NCBI GenBank assembly: GCA_009741485.1
Contig: CM019238.1
Location: 13,335,214 to 13,399,213 of the forward strand
DNA from: Malurus cyaneus samueli
Taxonomy: Eukaryota > Chordata > Aves > Passeriformes > Maluridae
Length of the DNA stretch: 64,000 nt
Reading direction: 5' to 3'
Of the stretch, positions 42,530 to 53,425 are shown in pieces. How positions within the stretch are numbered: the first letter of the stretch is position 1; every line of letters begins with the position of its first letter. Both the position numbers and the translations under genes were made by a program. The notes below the pieces were generated by a model. It was given only the letters and a program-made list of their open reading frames with translations, was not told the DNA's origin and did not search any database.

Positions 42530-43738
42530 CTGAAGAAAAAAGAAAAGGAGGGGGAAAAAAAGAGAGTTACTTGAAATTGCTTTTTTTAAACTTTTGAAGA
42601 AAGGTCAGGTGGTGGAGCCCTGGCCTGGCCTCAAGTGAGCTGATCCCCGGGGTCACTTCCCAGGGGACACCCTGGATTTTTTATTCCTGTCTTAGGTTTG
42701 GTTTGAACCATAAAATAACTGCAAAAGCCACCCCGAGCTGCCCGGGATCAGCCACACAATGAACCAACAGCAGCTCCATCACGCCCTGCTCGACTGCAGC
42801 ACACTTAACATCTGCTTTGCCTAATTTATAACGTCACAATCATTCACTTAAACTGCATTAACAAAGATTTCCTTTATTTGTCAAGTAACCTCAATACTCA
42901 TCATAATATAATGCCCAGTAAAAATTGCATATATACAACACAAGTACATAAATTTTTAAATCAATGCAGGCCAGCAGTGCTGGGTCTTGGTAAAGCTACT
43001 CTTCTGTCACGGCATCAAGTCAAAATTCCACTGGACTTATCTCTGTTTCCAATTTTAAAATCAATATTTTCATACAACTATTTATTACTATAATTATACT
43101 GCCTATTATTAAAATGGTACTATTTATTATTATAAAAACAAGCCTGTACAAAGCACTCATGCTCTAAACAAGGCCATTAAATATCACTGATATTTCTGCA
43201 GTAGCAAGGCTGAGCATCAAATCCTTGCCAAGCTCAGGGACGTCCCCTCTCGTGTGCTCACAGGGATCCCATCATCAGAAATTCCGAGACACCTCCCAAA
43301 TACTGACAAACATCTCCTCTGTAGGGAGAGGAAAGTATCCACTCTCCTCCTCAAAGGAAGACCTGAGACACAAAATCTGAATGATCTGACCAGAAAAAAA
43401 GTCTCTAATAAAGCCAAGGACTTTGCTGGAAAGCCCTAAACCCTAATGTAGGAAAATATCCTATTAATAGCTTCTCTGTGTATCTCCAAATCCCACATGG
43501 AGCACGGATCTCTGAGCAGTGTGATCCAAAACGAAAGCTCTGGAGGCCAACCACCACATCAAGTCAGACAAGAACTGGGAGGGCTAAACACTGTTAATCA
43601 GGTTGGAGATCATAAATTATTCAGTGACGAACTTGCTGTTTATTTGCTCATTAAGAACTGGGTCTGCTCTCTGTGTTTTTTAACAATCTAAACAAAATAC
43701 TGATTTTAAATGAAGAGGAAGCAGTAAATTAGAGATTG

Positions 43739-43985
43739 TGGAATCACAGAATATTCTGATTTGGAAGGGATCTAGAGAATAGCTCTTGGTCTCACCCCCT
43801 TGCCATGGGCAGGGATACTTCACACTGTCCCAGGTTGATCCAAGCCCCAATGTGCAGCCTGGCCTTGGACAACTTCAGGATCCAGGAGCAGCCTCAGTTT
43901 CTCTGGGCAACCTGAGCCAGAGCCTCCCTATCCTCATTCAGGAAGAAATTTTGCATTTTTTCCTAAAATTCAACCTAAATCTTTT
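43739..43985 (-). mobile_element. CR1 LINE 3' fragment
   Basis: Begins with GAATCACAGAATATTCTGATT (inverted 3' terminal repeat), then CCCCCTTGCCATGGGCAGGG, CAGCCTGGCCTTGGACAACTT, TTCTCTGGGCAACCTGAGCC and TTCAACCTAAATCTT. Reverse-oriented, 5'-truncated, old and diverged. Confidence 0.9.
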
Positions 43986-45199
43986 GCCAAGCAGACCTAC
44001 CACTCATCCCCCTGTGCTTAGAGAACCCACTGGAGATGAATGACCGTGGTATGAGTTCCCAGAGCCAAGCTCCCCCTTTCCCCTTTTTCCCCTGGCACTG
44101 CCATCCCGTTCCCACTGGCCACCAGACCAGCAGTAAGAGAATAAGCCTTTTTCACAATGACATCAAGAAAGCTTTCCTCTGCTCCATCGGGCACACTGCA
44201 AGAAATTACATCAACAGATCTTCAGTCTAGACAATGGGAAGAGATAATGAAAATTTAACGTGTGACCGGAGCGCCCAGGAAAACAGCGATTGTGTTAGGG
44301 ACAAACCTCTCCCAGCACCCTCCCCTCACTCCTCCTCTCCCGACATCCTGCACTTCTGGTCTGATGGATAACGTCAAAGGAACAAAATGTCTTTTGCAGC
44401 TACGGGATCTGAACAACTCTGTAAAATGATCACAGGCTGCACGAGTCCACGCTACATTCCAGCTCCTCAACAACCCTTTAAAATAATTTCTGCTTATCCA
44501 TAGGAAGAAAGAGGAATAAATCACATGGAGTGGATGATGACTATCCAGAATAATCACCTCCTAATGCTTACATGGAAGTTACAGGTAGAAATTCCCTGAA
44601 ATTGAAATTCAGTTCAAAGAACTGAAGCAGAGTCCATGTATCATTCAGAAGGATGGAAAATTTTAAAATGGAGCTTAGCGCATTCCACAAACAGGAAAAA
44701 AGATTCCCTCTCTGCTTTGGTCTATGGACTCATTAGTTGCCCTACACGTCAACAATCTGGGATTAAAAGCTGCATTTCACAGAAACACAGCCATTTCTGA
44801 AAAGCCTTCCCTGGCCAGAGATGCCATCACCACAAACCACGCACTAATGCAAGAAGTGGCCGTTTCTGCACGAGTTCATCTCAGTTCACAGCATGATCCA
44901 CCTTAATAGCAGCACTCACAAGGAGCAGAAATAAAAGTTGGCTAAAAATGAAATCCAGGGAGACTTCAGAAACAAAAGCACATCCAACTGGACTGCAGCA
45001 AAACCTTTTGTTCAAATATTTTTTTTTCATTTCCAAAGAGGAACAAAAACGGTAAACAACTAAAAAATTCAGAAACATTTCATTTGCCATCCACATATCA
45101 TAAATCAATGAAACACCAGGACAAGTATGTTTAGGACAATCAGGCCTAAAATGTGGTGAGATATGCAACATGGACTCTGGGTAGCTTTAAATCCTGAAG

Positions 45200-45357
45200 G
45201 CACTGGAGGGCTGCCCCAGGGAGGTTGGAGCCCCATTCCTAGAGGTGGCAACTCAAGTGCTCTGAGGTTGGGTGACAAGGTGGGGTTTGGGCCCTCCAGG
45301 TTGGGACTCAATGAAGCTTTTCCCAACCTGATTATCCCAGGATCTGTGATTGCTGTT
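45200..45357 (+). mobile_element. CR1-like 3' fragment
   Basis: CTGCCCCAGGGAGGTTGGAG, CCCATTCCTAGAGGT, GTTGGGTGACAAGGTGGGGT, then GGTTGGGACTCAATGAAGC and TTTTCCCAACCTGATTATCC follow the order of a CR1 3' end. The terminal ATTCTGTG repeats are reduced to GGATCTGTGATTG. Confidence 0.75.
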
Positions 45358-46261
45358 TAAACTGGTCCACAGGAACCCTTGGCCAACTGGGCCCTGGTGA
45401 CGTGCCAGCAGTGCCTGGCTGTGGGGAGCTGAGCTCTCCTGTATCTCTGACAGCCCCTGGGTGAAGCTGCCCTCAAAGAAGGAGCTGAACAAACACTCCA
45501 GGCCTGCAGAGCAGTTCAAAGCACACTGAGCAGGTAGAAGATGACTTATCTGCATCTTCATCCAACCATGAACTCTGCGAGCAGCACAGGTTGCTCTAAC
45601 CTGATCAGCTCCTCCACCTGTCCAGAAAATGGATTTGTTTCAATCATGAGCTTGAAGAATCTGTTAAAAGGAGCTCCAAGCTGCATCTTGGAGCTCTAGT
45701 TATTCCAGCTTTGATCAAAGCAACCTGCTGAAAAGCACTTGAAGGTTAAACTCCATTCTGGAATGCAACAGCTCTCACTGTCTGCGAGCAGCCTGGCAGG
45801 GCACAGGCAACAACTGCAGCGCCAAGGTCGGCACAGGAGGGAAATATCTGCTTGAAAACATGTCTGAAAAGCTCAGAGGAAAACACATTATGTCCTTTCT
45901 AACACAGAAAAGGCATGCACGGCAAGAGCATCCATGATCCTCCCTCCCAGGAGAGTTCCAGCAGGAACAGCAAACCAGGAGAAGCCTTGGAGAAGAGCTC
46001 AGCCAAAGCCAGGACTCTTCCTTGGCCGCAGCACTGGACAACAACAGCCACTCCTGGAACAGTGACAGCCTGGGACTTCAAGGAGAAACATGCCAGGCAG
46101 GAGAAATGAAACTTCTGCCAGATGCAAGGATGGCCACTGGAACTGAGGAAGCATCCATGGGGCAGCCGGAGCACAATCCCACTGGATGTGGGAATACACA
46201 AAACCCAGGAGTTACAGAGGAGGGGAGAACAAACAGCACTCGTTCTGAAAACTTGCCAGAA

Positions 46262-46565
46262 AGATGGAGAGGGACTTTTTACCAGGGCATGTAGTGATAG
46301 GACAAGAGGGGATGGCTTCACACTGAGACCACTGGGTTATTTTGGATATTGGGAAGAAATCTTTCTCTGTGAGGGTGGGCAGGCCCCGGCACAGGGTGGC
46401 CCAGAGCAGCTGTGGCTGGCCCATTCCTGGAGTGTCCAAGCCAGGCTGGATGGGGCTTGGAGCCAACTGGTCTAGTGGAAGATGTCCATACCCATGGCAC
46501 AGCTAGGTTGGAATGAGATGAACTTAAAGGCCCCTCCCAACCCAAACCATTTCCACGATTCTATA
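46262..46565 (+). mobile_element. CR1 LINE 3' fragment
   Basis: AGGGACTTTTTACCAGGGCA, GTAGTGATAGGACAAGAGGG, GGATATTGGGAAGAAATC, GGGTGGCCCAGAGCAGCTGTGG, GGCTGGATGGGGCTTGGAGC and CCCAACCCAAACCATTTCC, ending in GATTCTAT: the canonical CR1 order on the plus strand. 5'-truncated. Confidence 0.92.
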
Positions 46566-47694
46566 AAAGTTCTGCTATTCATTTCAAGGATTTTGTCCCT
46601 GAAGTTCTTCTGAAAGCAGCTCACATCTCAGAAAAGGAAAGGGCACAGAACAAGGCAGTGGGGTGCATCCTTACATACAATACTCCTACTATTGGAACTA
46701 GGTCAGGAAGCTCCTTACTACTGGCCTTCCGACTACTGGAGCTTTGAATTATTTATCAATCCAGAGCAGAGATTTTTCTTGCAAATCAAAGAGTTCGGAT
46801 TTTTGGGATGTTAGCTGGTGTACAGGTGCACACATGCACACCACAGTTTGGAAAAGCGTTAAAGAACTAACCTGCACTAAGAATGAGCAGTTCCAGTCAT
46901 TAATCTATTCTCCAACAGGCCGAAACAGAAACGGAAAAACAAAATTAAGAATGAAACAGCAGCTTCACAGAGACCGAGGAGAGCAGAGAGTCCGGGATTT
47001 AACCCTACCAACATTTCCTGTATCGTCACGAGCTTTATCTTGCTGATCCTCTGTAAATAAAAGCATTATTATATTTTACCACATTAGTCGTACAGCTCAA
47101 TCCTGCCACGTGTGGCTCCTCTCTCCAACTGCACACTAAGCTCCTGATGGCTCCTGGCACAACCAAATTGATAATCATTTCAAGAAAATGCCAGATATTC
47201 ATCAACTCCACAGCCAGTGCTTTGATTTCCAAGGTTTGACAGTGCCTGTCCACTCTCTGCACACCCAAAATCCCATCTCCACACCACAGCCACCTTCATT
47301 TATTCCTTTGTCAGGGGTAATAAAAACTGAACACTCACAAACCATTGAACCCATTTCATTCTGCTTCCTCTCAGATTGCACCCAGCTCAAAGTTCAGCAG
47401 AAGTCAATACTTCTCCAAATGACTGGGCTCTCAGTGCTGTAAAAGCTATTTCACACGTTGTCATTGGGGTTGCAGCAGTTCGTGGGGCAAATTCCCAGCA
47501 CAGAAAGGATCATTAGACCATCCAAACTGATATATTTATCTATTAGTTGTAAACTCACACAATCACACTCCGTCTTGGAGATCTTTCCCAATGCTTTGAG
47601 TCAGTTATTAATCAGTGCACACGCTCTGTCTCATCAACTGACATAGAGCAATGAGTGACCCCAAACTTTGATTTCTCTCCATAAACACATCACA

Positions 47695-48345
47695 GCACGT
47701 GCACAAGGAATGCAGGAAAAGGGAGCCCCACGCTCCCCCTCCCCTCGGGGAGAGCTGTGGCTCTCGGCGGGAGGCTTGTGAGTACACACAGACTCTCTGG
47801 AGCCTCCCATGTAAATCCTGGCAGGACGCAGCCAGCTCTGAGCTCATTCACGTGAGATCACCGGTTCGTTCGGGGCACGCGGGTGGGGACGTGCCGGGAG
47901 CTCGGCGGGACCCTGCCCCGGGGGGCTGCCCAACACTTGGGAGCTGCGGGAAGAGCTCAGCCCGTCCAACCCCTCTCCCTCCAGGTGCCTCTTACAGCAG
48001 CACCATGGCCACAAAGAGCATTCCCCAGCCTCCTGCAGCCAGTTGGAGGCTGCTGTCATGCCAGGATAGAGGCTCTGATGCTGGGGATGGCACCTGGGAC
48101 ACTGGGGAGGGCACCTGGGACACTGGGGATCTGCTCAGGCACTGGGGATGGAAGGTCTGACCATGGGGACGGCAGCTGTGACACTGGGAATGGAAGGTCT
48201 GGCACTGGGAATGGAAGATCTGGCACTGGGAATGGAAGGTGTTACCCTCGGGATGGAAGATGGGATACTGGGGATGGCAGGGGTGACACTGGGAATGGCA
48301 GGTTTGACCTCGGAGATGGAAATTCTCATCCCGGGGATGGAAGGT
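47695..48345. repeat. Inverted copy of 16640-17230 (spacer plus 21-bp array)
   Basis: Enters from single-copy DNA at the GGAAAAGGGAGCCCC word, carries the CACGTGAGATCACCGG E-box block and the 21-bp array (48080-48345). It then jumps to 48430 through about 80 bases unlike the other copies. Confidence 0.85.
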
Positions 48346-48429
48346 CAGCTCTGAGGAAGCATGCCAATTAGAATTCAAAAAGTTTGCTTCTAATGAGCAG
48401 AAAAAAAACAGGTGTTTATAGGGGGAAAA

Positions 48430-49480
48430 AAAAGCAAATTTTTTTTTGACTTGCTGCCCAGAACCACAAAAATGCCTTTTAAAGCCTCCCTCCCTCGCCC
48501 GAACAGGCTCGTCGGGAGCAGAGCAGAGCTCATGGAAAGAGGAGAGATAGAGAGATAGAGACTCAGAGGAAGGAGGTGAGGGGCAAAGACATGGGAAGGA
48601 GACAGACAAACACACACGGAGCAATTTGCATGGTTTATGAGTCTTTGATTCCAGCCTATTTACAACCTGGGCGCTCACACCCCGGTGGGAAGTTGGGAGA
48701 TTACTGTACTTACCCTCGATTTCGCTTCACATCTTTATCGAGGGATCTCTCTCGCCTCCAGCCAGACTTTAACGAGCTGCAGCTACGGCAGGGACGGGCC
48801 CCGTGCGGCCGAGCCCCTTCCCCGCCTGTTCTCGCTGCCATTCCCGGCTCCCGATGCCATTCCCAGCTTCACACGGACACCCCGAGAGCCCAGGGACCCC
48901 TCTGTGGGCCAAGGGACACTCCTGAGAGCCAAGGGACATCCCTGCTCTTGTTTTTTCCCATCTTCAGACAAGGGAAGAAGCACTTCTGGGGTCAGACCGG
49001 GCAGTTTTGGGTTCAGCACAGATTCCGAGCCCAAAGTATTTGATTCCAAAGGTGCAGGAGCTCCTGCCTTGCCAGCATCCCGTTCTCACCTTTCTTTCCC
49101 ATTTACCATCCCATTCTTCTCCCCCCACTTTTTTTTTTCCCCATTTTCCTCCCGCATTTCCACCGAAAGACCTGGGTTTCAGGGAAAGGGGGTGGCTGGC
49201 AGGATTATCGGATACAGTGGAAAGAAACGCGGGACCCACGGCTTTTTGTTCCTTTGATATTTGAAATCCCAACCTCCCAGCCCAGAGCGACTTCTAGAAA
49301 CATCGCTGGGGGAAAGGTCTTTTCTACCGAGAAAAGAAGAGGCAATCTGGGGCAAATTCCAACCCCTGGGTGAATCCTTCATCCCACCAAGAGCCCCCTG
49401 AGGGGCTGGATCGGGATGGATTCCTCAACACCCTCTTCCCACCTCCCGCCGTGATCCCAGTTAGCTCCATGAAGGCTCAA
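48430..49480. other. Cleanest version of the hairpin/donor block and its CpG-rich neighbour
   Basis: The left 350 bases equal 18490-18840. Unlike that copy, the sequence continues correctly beyond AACGAGCTG into a CpG-rich stretch (48775-48890) and then CACTCCTGAGAGCC-type text. On the minus strand the order is CpG-rich block, 26 codons of open frame, GTAAGTACAG donor, as in a first exon. No known protein is recognised. Confidence 0.5.
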
Positions 49481-51235
49481 CGGATCCTTCTCCTAAATGC
49501 CCTTTCCGGGGTGTTTTCTTGGGATAAATCCCATGATCAGTCTCCTGTGATCACTCAGGGCGAACCTGGGATTCATCCCCCGTTCCCCGACCCCTGAGCA
49601 CACCAAGGGAAGCTTTCCCGCAGCCTTTTGGCTCCTTTTCGTTGTTGGATTTCCCCCGGGTGCTCAGGATCGTTTTTTTCTCTCGGAGTTCGACACCCAC
49701 ACTCGCAGGGCTGTGCCAGGAGGGGCAGGGGCAGCTCTCCCTGCCTGGCAGGGGGGTCGTGCCCGGGCTGGGCCGGCGGAGCCTCGGGAGCCGCTCCCTG
49801 CCTTGGCTGCGACCCCCGGGACCGTTTCCATTCCATAATTGGGCAAATCTTTTCCTATCAGATCTCAGCGCAAGTGTCTACAAGCCTTGCCCGAATAATG
49901 AGGAATATTCAAGGAAAACCTGGTGCTTTTTCTCATCTTCTTTTTGCCAGGAATCTGGTTTTTTGGGGTAGCGGCTGGCTCGCAGGCACGGGCAGCTCCC
50001 GCATGACTATTCATGGGCAATCTTCGGGGATTTGCTTAAACTCAAAGCAGATTTGGAGGAAAAATAGGAAACCTGGAAGCTTTTGCTGACGACTCCTCGC
50101 AATAACTGCGCTCGGCACCACGGGAAGCTTCTCAGCTCCCTCCTTCAGCTTGTTTTTATTGAGGTGTTTTTTCCTTCCTCCCCCTGATGTTATTTAAATC
50201 TTGTTCTTTAATAAGTCTACAACTAAAAGCAATTAAGGAGCTCAGTGAGCAGCATCCATTTCAGCGCTGCCTCCAAGGCATGTCCAGCCCCGATAAGCGC
50301 TGCCTGGAGGCACGGCGAGCATCGGGAAAGCATCGGGAGAGCATCGGGAGAGCATTGGGAACCCCATGGATGCCCGGCTGTGTGAAAAACCTCCCTCTCT
50401 GCGGGTCCCTGTGGCTCCCATCCCGAGCTCTCCCATCCTTCCAGGTGCTCCCAAGCCTTTTCCTCAGAGGGTGGATAGTTTGGGGGCCCTCAACTCACAC
50501 CCCTTCACCTAAAGGTGCTGCTCTGCTGATAAACGATGCTTAAAATAAAATAAGGCGAGAGAAAAACGCGTGTTTTCCTTTTCCGGGAGCAGCAGATCAA
50601 AGCAGTTCTGAGGCAGATGATAATTCCTGGCAGCAACCACCCACAGGAGATCGGGGGGATGGAGGGGTCCTCGGAGAGATAAGCTCAGAAATGCAGGTGA
50701 CAGACCCAGAGAGGGCTTTGGCCGTTAGGAGGGACATCGAGCTTTGGCATTTTGACATCGGAGCGGCCAAAATCAAACCCACACTGCCCCAAAATCCCCT
50801 GCCCCGTCCTCCTCCTGCCAAAGCCTCGGAACCTCCGTGGGCAGCGGCCACAGCCACGCCGGAGCCCGCACGCCCTGGGCAGCCCACGGAAAACCTTTGC
50901 AGCCAAAACTCCTCCCCATCCTCCCTGACAAAGAACTCCAGCTTCCAGCTCAGGAGCAACAAACACGGAGGCAGGCGAGGTAACCGCTTCCCACAGCATT
51001 TTAATGAAGCAAACACCCACGGAGATGCAAACGCGGCCGCGGCTCGCTGCCTGCTCATCCTCCTTCCACCTGGGCTCGTCCTCCTTCCAGCCGGGATGGT
51101 GCAGGGATGCGGTGAACCGCCCGCTGCCTCCGCCCCAGCATCCCGGGGTGGATTGCCCGGAAAAGGCATCCCAAATCCCGCGGCACGGGATGCTCAGGGA
51201 GCAGGGCACGGCCGGGATGGGGAATGGGCACATGT
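49481..51235. other. Clean second flank, with regulatory candidates
   Basis: Mixed unique DNA, partner of 35850-38060. Two AT-rich islands stand out: 50185-50290 (TTTAATAAGTCTAC, AAAGCAATTAAGGAGC) and 50585-50720 (GCAGATCAAAGCAG, a TCF/LEF core, and GCAGATGATAATTCC). No exon recognised; long open frames in the GC-rich right half lack domains. Confidence 0.45.
50185..50290. promoter_or_regulatory. Candidate conserved element
   Basis: AT-rich words ATTTAAATC, TTTAATAAG and GCAATTAAGG next to GGCATGTCCAGCCCC. It is retained in the noisy inverted partner (about 36900-37010) better than surrounding text. Motif and texture only. Confidence 0.28.
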
Positions 51236-51460
51236 GGGATGCTCCCCTATCCTGTGGGATGCTCCCCTATCCCTGTGGGATGCTCTGTCGGAGGGAATGC
51301 TCCCCTGTCCCTGTGGGAATGCTCTCCTGTCCATTTGGGATGCTCCCCTGTCCATTTGGGATGTTCCCCTGTCCATTTGGGATGTTCCCCTGTCTGTTTG
51401 GGGTGTTCCCCTGCCCCTGTAGGATGCTCTCCTGCCTGCCAGGCAGGACTCATGGATCAT
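51236..51460. repeat. 21-bp minisatellite (GGGATGCTCCCCTGTCCATTT-type)
   Basis: About ten units of 21-22 bases: GGGATGCTCCCCTATCCTGT, GGGATGCTCCCCTGTCCATTT, GGGATGTTCCCCTGTCCATTT. The unit is unrelated in sequence to the 21-bp array at 16330-16885 but has the same length. The inverted copy is at 63735-64000. Confidence 0.9.
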
Positions 51461-51960
51461 GAGCTGTTTTTGGGGAGGCTGAGCGAGTGCTCCCATCTTT
51501 CCCTTGAATCCTGGACTCCATGAAAGCATTTTTCAGCTTAAAGGTCAGCACAAAACCTTGCCTTTACTCCATGTCTCGACCACCAGGATCTGCAGCCAGG
51601 ACCAAAGAGCCCATCCCACCCATCAGGGTGACAGAGGTGACACCAGAACTGCCACCACCACGCTCTGCAGGCAGCAAGTGGCTGGTCTGGGGAGATTCAG
51701 CCCTGGCAAAACCCAAATCCCGTTATCCAAGAGCGCTGGAGGAGACAGCCAACTCCTCCCTCCAAATCCCTCCTGTTTTGTCTGTGCTGCAGCTGTGGGG
51801 AGCGAGCAGAAAGTGCCGGAGCAGGGCTGGAGGGGCCAAATCTAATTTAAGTCGGAGCATTAGGCCAGGGATTATTTGGCTCAGGGACTGTTGGCTGCGA
51901 GCAGGATCCCGGGGAAGCACTCGGCTTGGGATGTCGGGAAGAGCTACCATTCCCCAGGCT
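51461..51960. repeat. Copy shared with 63240-63735 (inverted)
   Basis: GGACTCATGGATCATGAGC, CACCACCACGCTCTGCAGGC and GTCGGGAAGAGCTACCATTCC match the reverse complement of 63240-63735 with few differences. The two diverge at 51960/63240, where one continues into CAGGCTTGCGTCGG and the other into a CR1 fragment. Confidence 0.88.
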
Positions 51961-52815
51961 TGCGTCGGATACACTGTAATTAATATCAGCCAGGAATTAG
52001 GAGGGATTTGGAGGCAGAATGGCCTGAGATTAAGTCAAACAGCAACGTGATCTCAGCTTTGCTAGAAATCCCTTCCTAAAGGGCTGGTGTTTTCTCACAG
52101 CAGCGGGGTTGGGAGGCCACCAGGAGCTGTCCCCCTGTCCCTGGTCACCCAGGCAGCACCGGGATCGTGCAAAGTCCTGGGATTCCTCCTCACCCTGCAC
52201 CCACAGCCCGAGGAATTGCCCACAGTGTCAGGAGGGGCTCAGAGTCCTCACATGGTGCTTCAGAAGCTGTTCTTAGTGGCCCTCCTTAAGTCCTCTCTGA
52301 CGGGGACAGAAGAATCCTCTCTTCCTCCCCGGGGATCAGATATCAGGGAATTAAGCAAGAAACAGGATCCAAATCCTCCAGTTCCTCTCTAAGCGCCCTT
52401 ACACAATTGGGTGCCTCCAGGTCGGTTCCTCTGCCTGACCCCGTCCCTCTGTCACCCCTCACCCCTGTCCCTGTGCCAGGTGGCAGCCGGAGCACGGCAG
52501 GGTGGCTCTTCTGTGGGATCAGAGAGCTGGGTGCTGCTTTTGGGAACTTTTGGGCTATTTTGAAATGAAGGGGATTGCAGAGAGCCAGACTGCAGGTCCA
52601 GAGGGAGGAGAGGAGAAGGAAGAGGAGGAGGAAGAAGGTGGGCACTGGGGCTGCTTTATCAGAGAAATCCCCTGTTTGACCCACCCACACTTTTGGGATC
52701 GCTGTGACCCCGTTGGCTGCAGAATTACCCCGGAGCAGGAGGAGAGGCCCTTTCTGCTCCCCCAGCCCTCGGTCGTTCTTGTGCTCTGAGGGAACACCCC
52801 CAAATTCCTATTAGT
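51961..52815. other. Single-copy flank
   Basis: Unique DNA without a partner. The left end (51960-52080) is AT-rich with CACTGTAATTAATATCAGCC (homeodomain-type TAATTAAT) and may be regulatory. The rest is GC-rich, including a purine-rich GGAGGAGAGGAGAAGGAAGAGG stretch near 52600-52640. No exon recognised. Confidence 0.4.
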
Positions 52816-53425
52816 CCCAAGGAAAGAGTCTGCTTGCTGCCAAGATCTGTTTAAGTGATATACAACTTTAGAAAACAATGGCAGTGCTTCCTAAAATGAT
52901 TTATTCTAAGAGTATAATAGCCAGCCTTGTAATACTTGCCTACAGCTAAGAACAACACCAAACAGCCACAACATTGGAAATCTGATGACTGACATGACCT
53001 CTCAACAGTTCACTGATAGTGAAAAAAACAAGCTTAGCTGAGAAAACAATGCTGTACAGCTCTATATATCAGTTAAAATACGGCATTGTCTCTACACATG
53101 TTGTGTTTTGTTTGCAGAATAATTCTGATTTCATAAAGTATATGCAATTTTCATTTATTAATAACAGATCACCTTATATTCCATGAAATTGCTTTTGAGT
53201 TCCTGTTCTCTGCTCAATGCCATCTCATTAAATGACACACTATCACCTTATTAGAATGCACCTGGGAAAGTGTCACCATGGCCAGGGCACTTCTGCAATA
53301 GTTGAGACAAATTAATATTGTCAAACCTAAGAGAGAGATTATAAATTTCCCTTTAAGCTGTCTTTATGTCTTTCAAGGACAATTTATCCCCTGCAGATTC
53401 AGCTGATGCTTTAAGTATCTCAAGG
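52816..53425. promoter_or_regulatory. AT-rich block resembling a conserved non-coding element
   Basis: About 600 bases of clearly different composition, free of repeats and of the insertion noise that follows. Words such as TGCAATTTTCATTTATTAAT, CTCATTAAATGACACAC, CACCTTATTAGAATGCACC, TGTCACCATGGCC and CAAATTAATATTGTC give the dense, non-coding texture typical of deeply conserved developmental enhancers. No open frame with splice sites is evident. Conservation must be tested. Confidence 0.4.

Larger units (their letters stand above)
42060..47690 (-). other. Single-copy block, probable GRK3 intronic DNA
   Basis: About 5.6 kb with lower GC than its surroundings. It contains one exon (42451-42529), three CR1 fragments and otherwise unremarkable AT-balanced DNA. 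If the exon is GRK3 exon 2 on the minus strand, most of this block (42530-47690) is intron 1 and 42060-42450 is intron 2. Both ends switch abruptly into EFNB1-upstream repeats. No other exon was recognised. Confidence 0.55.
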
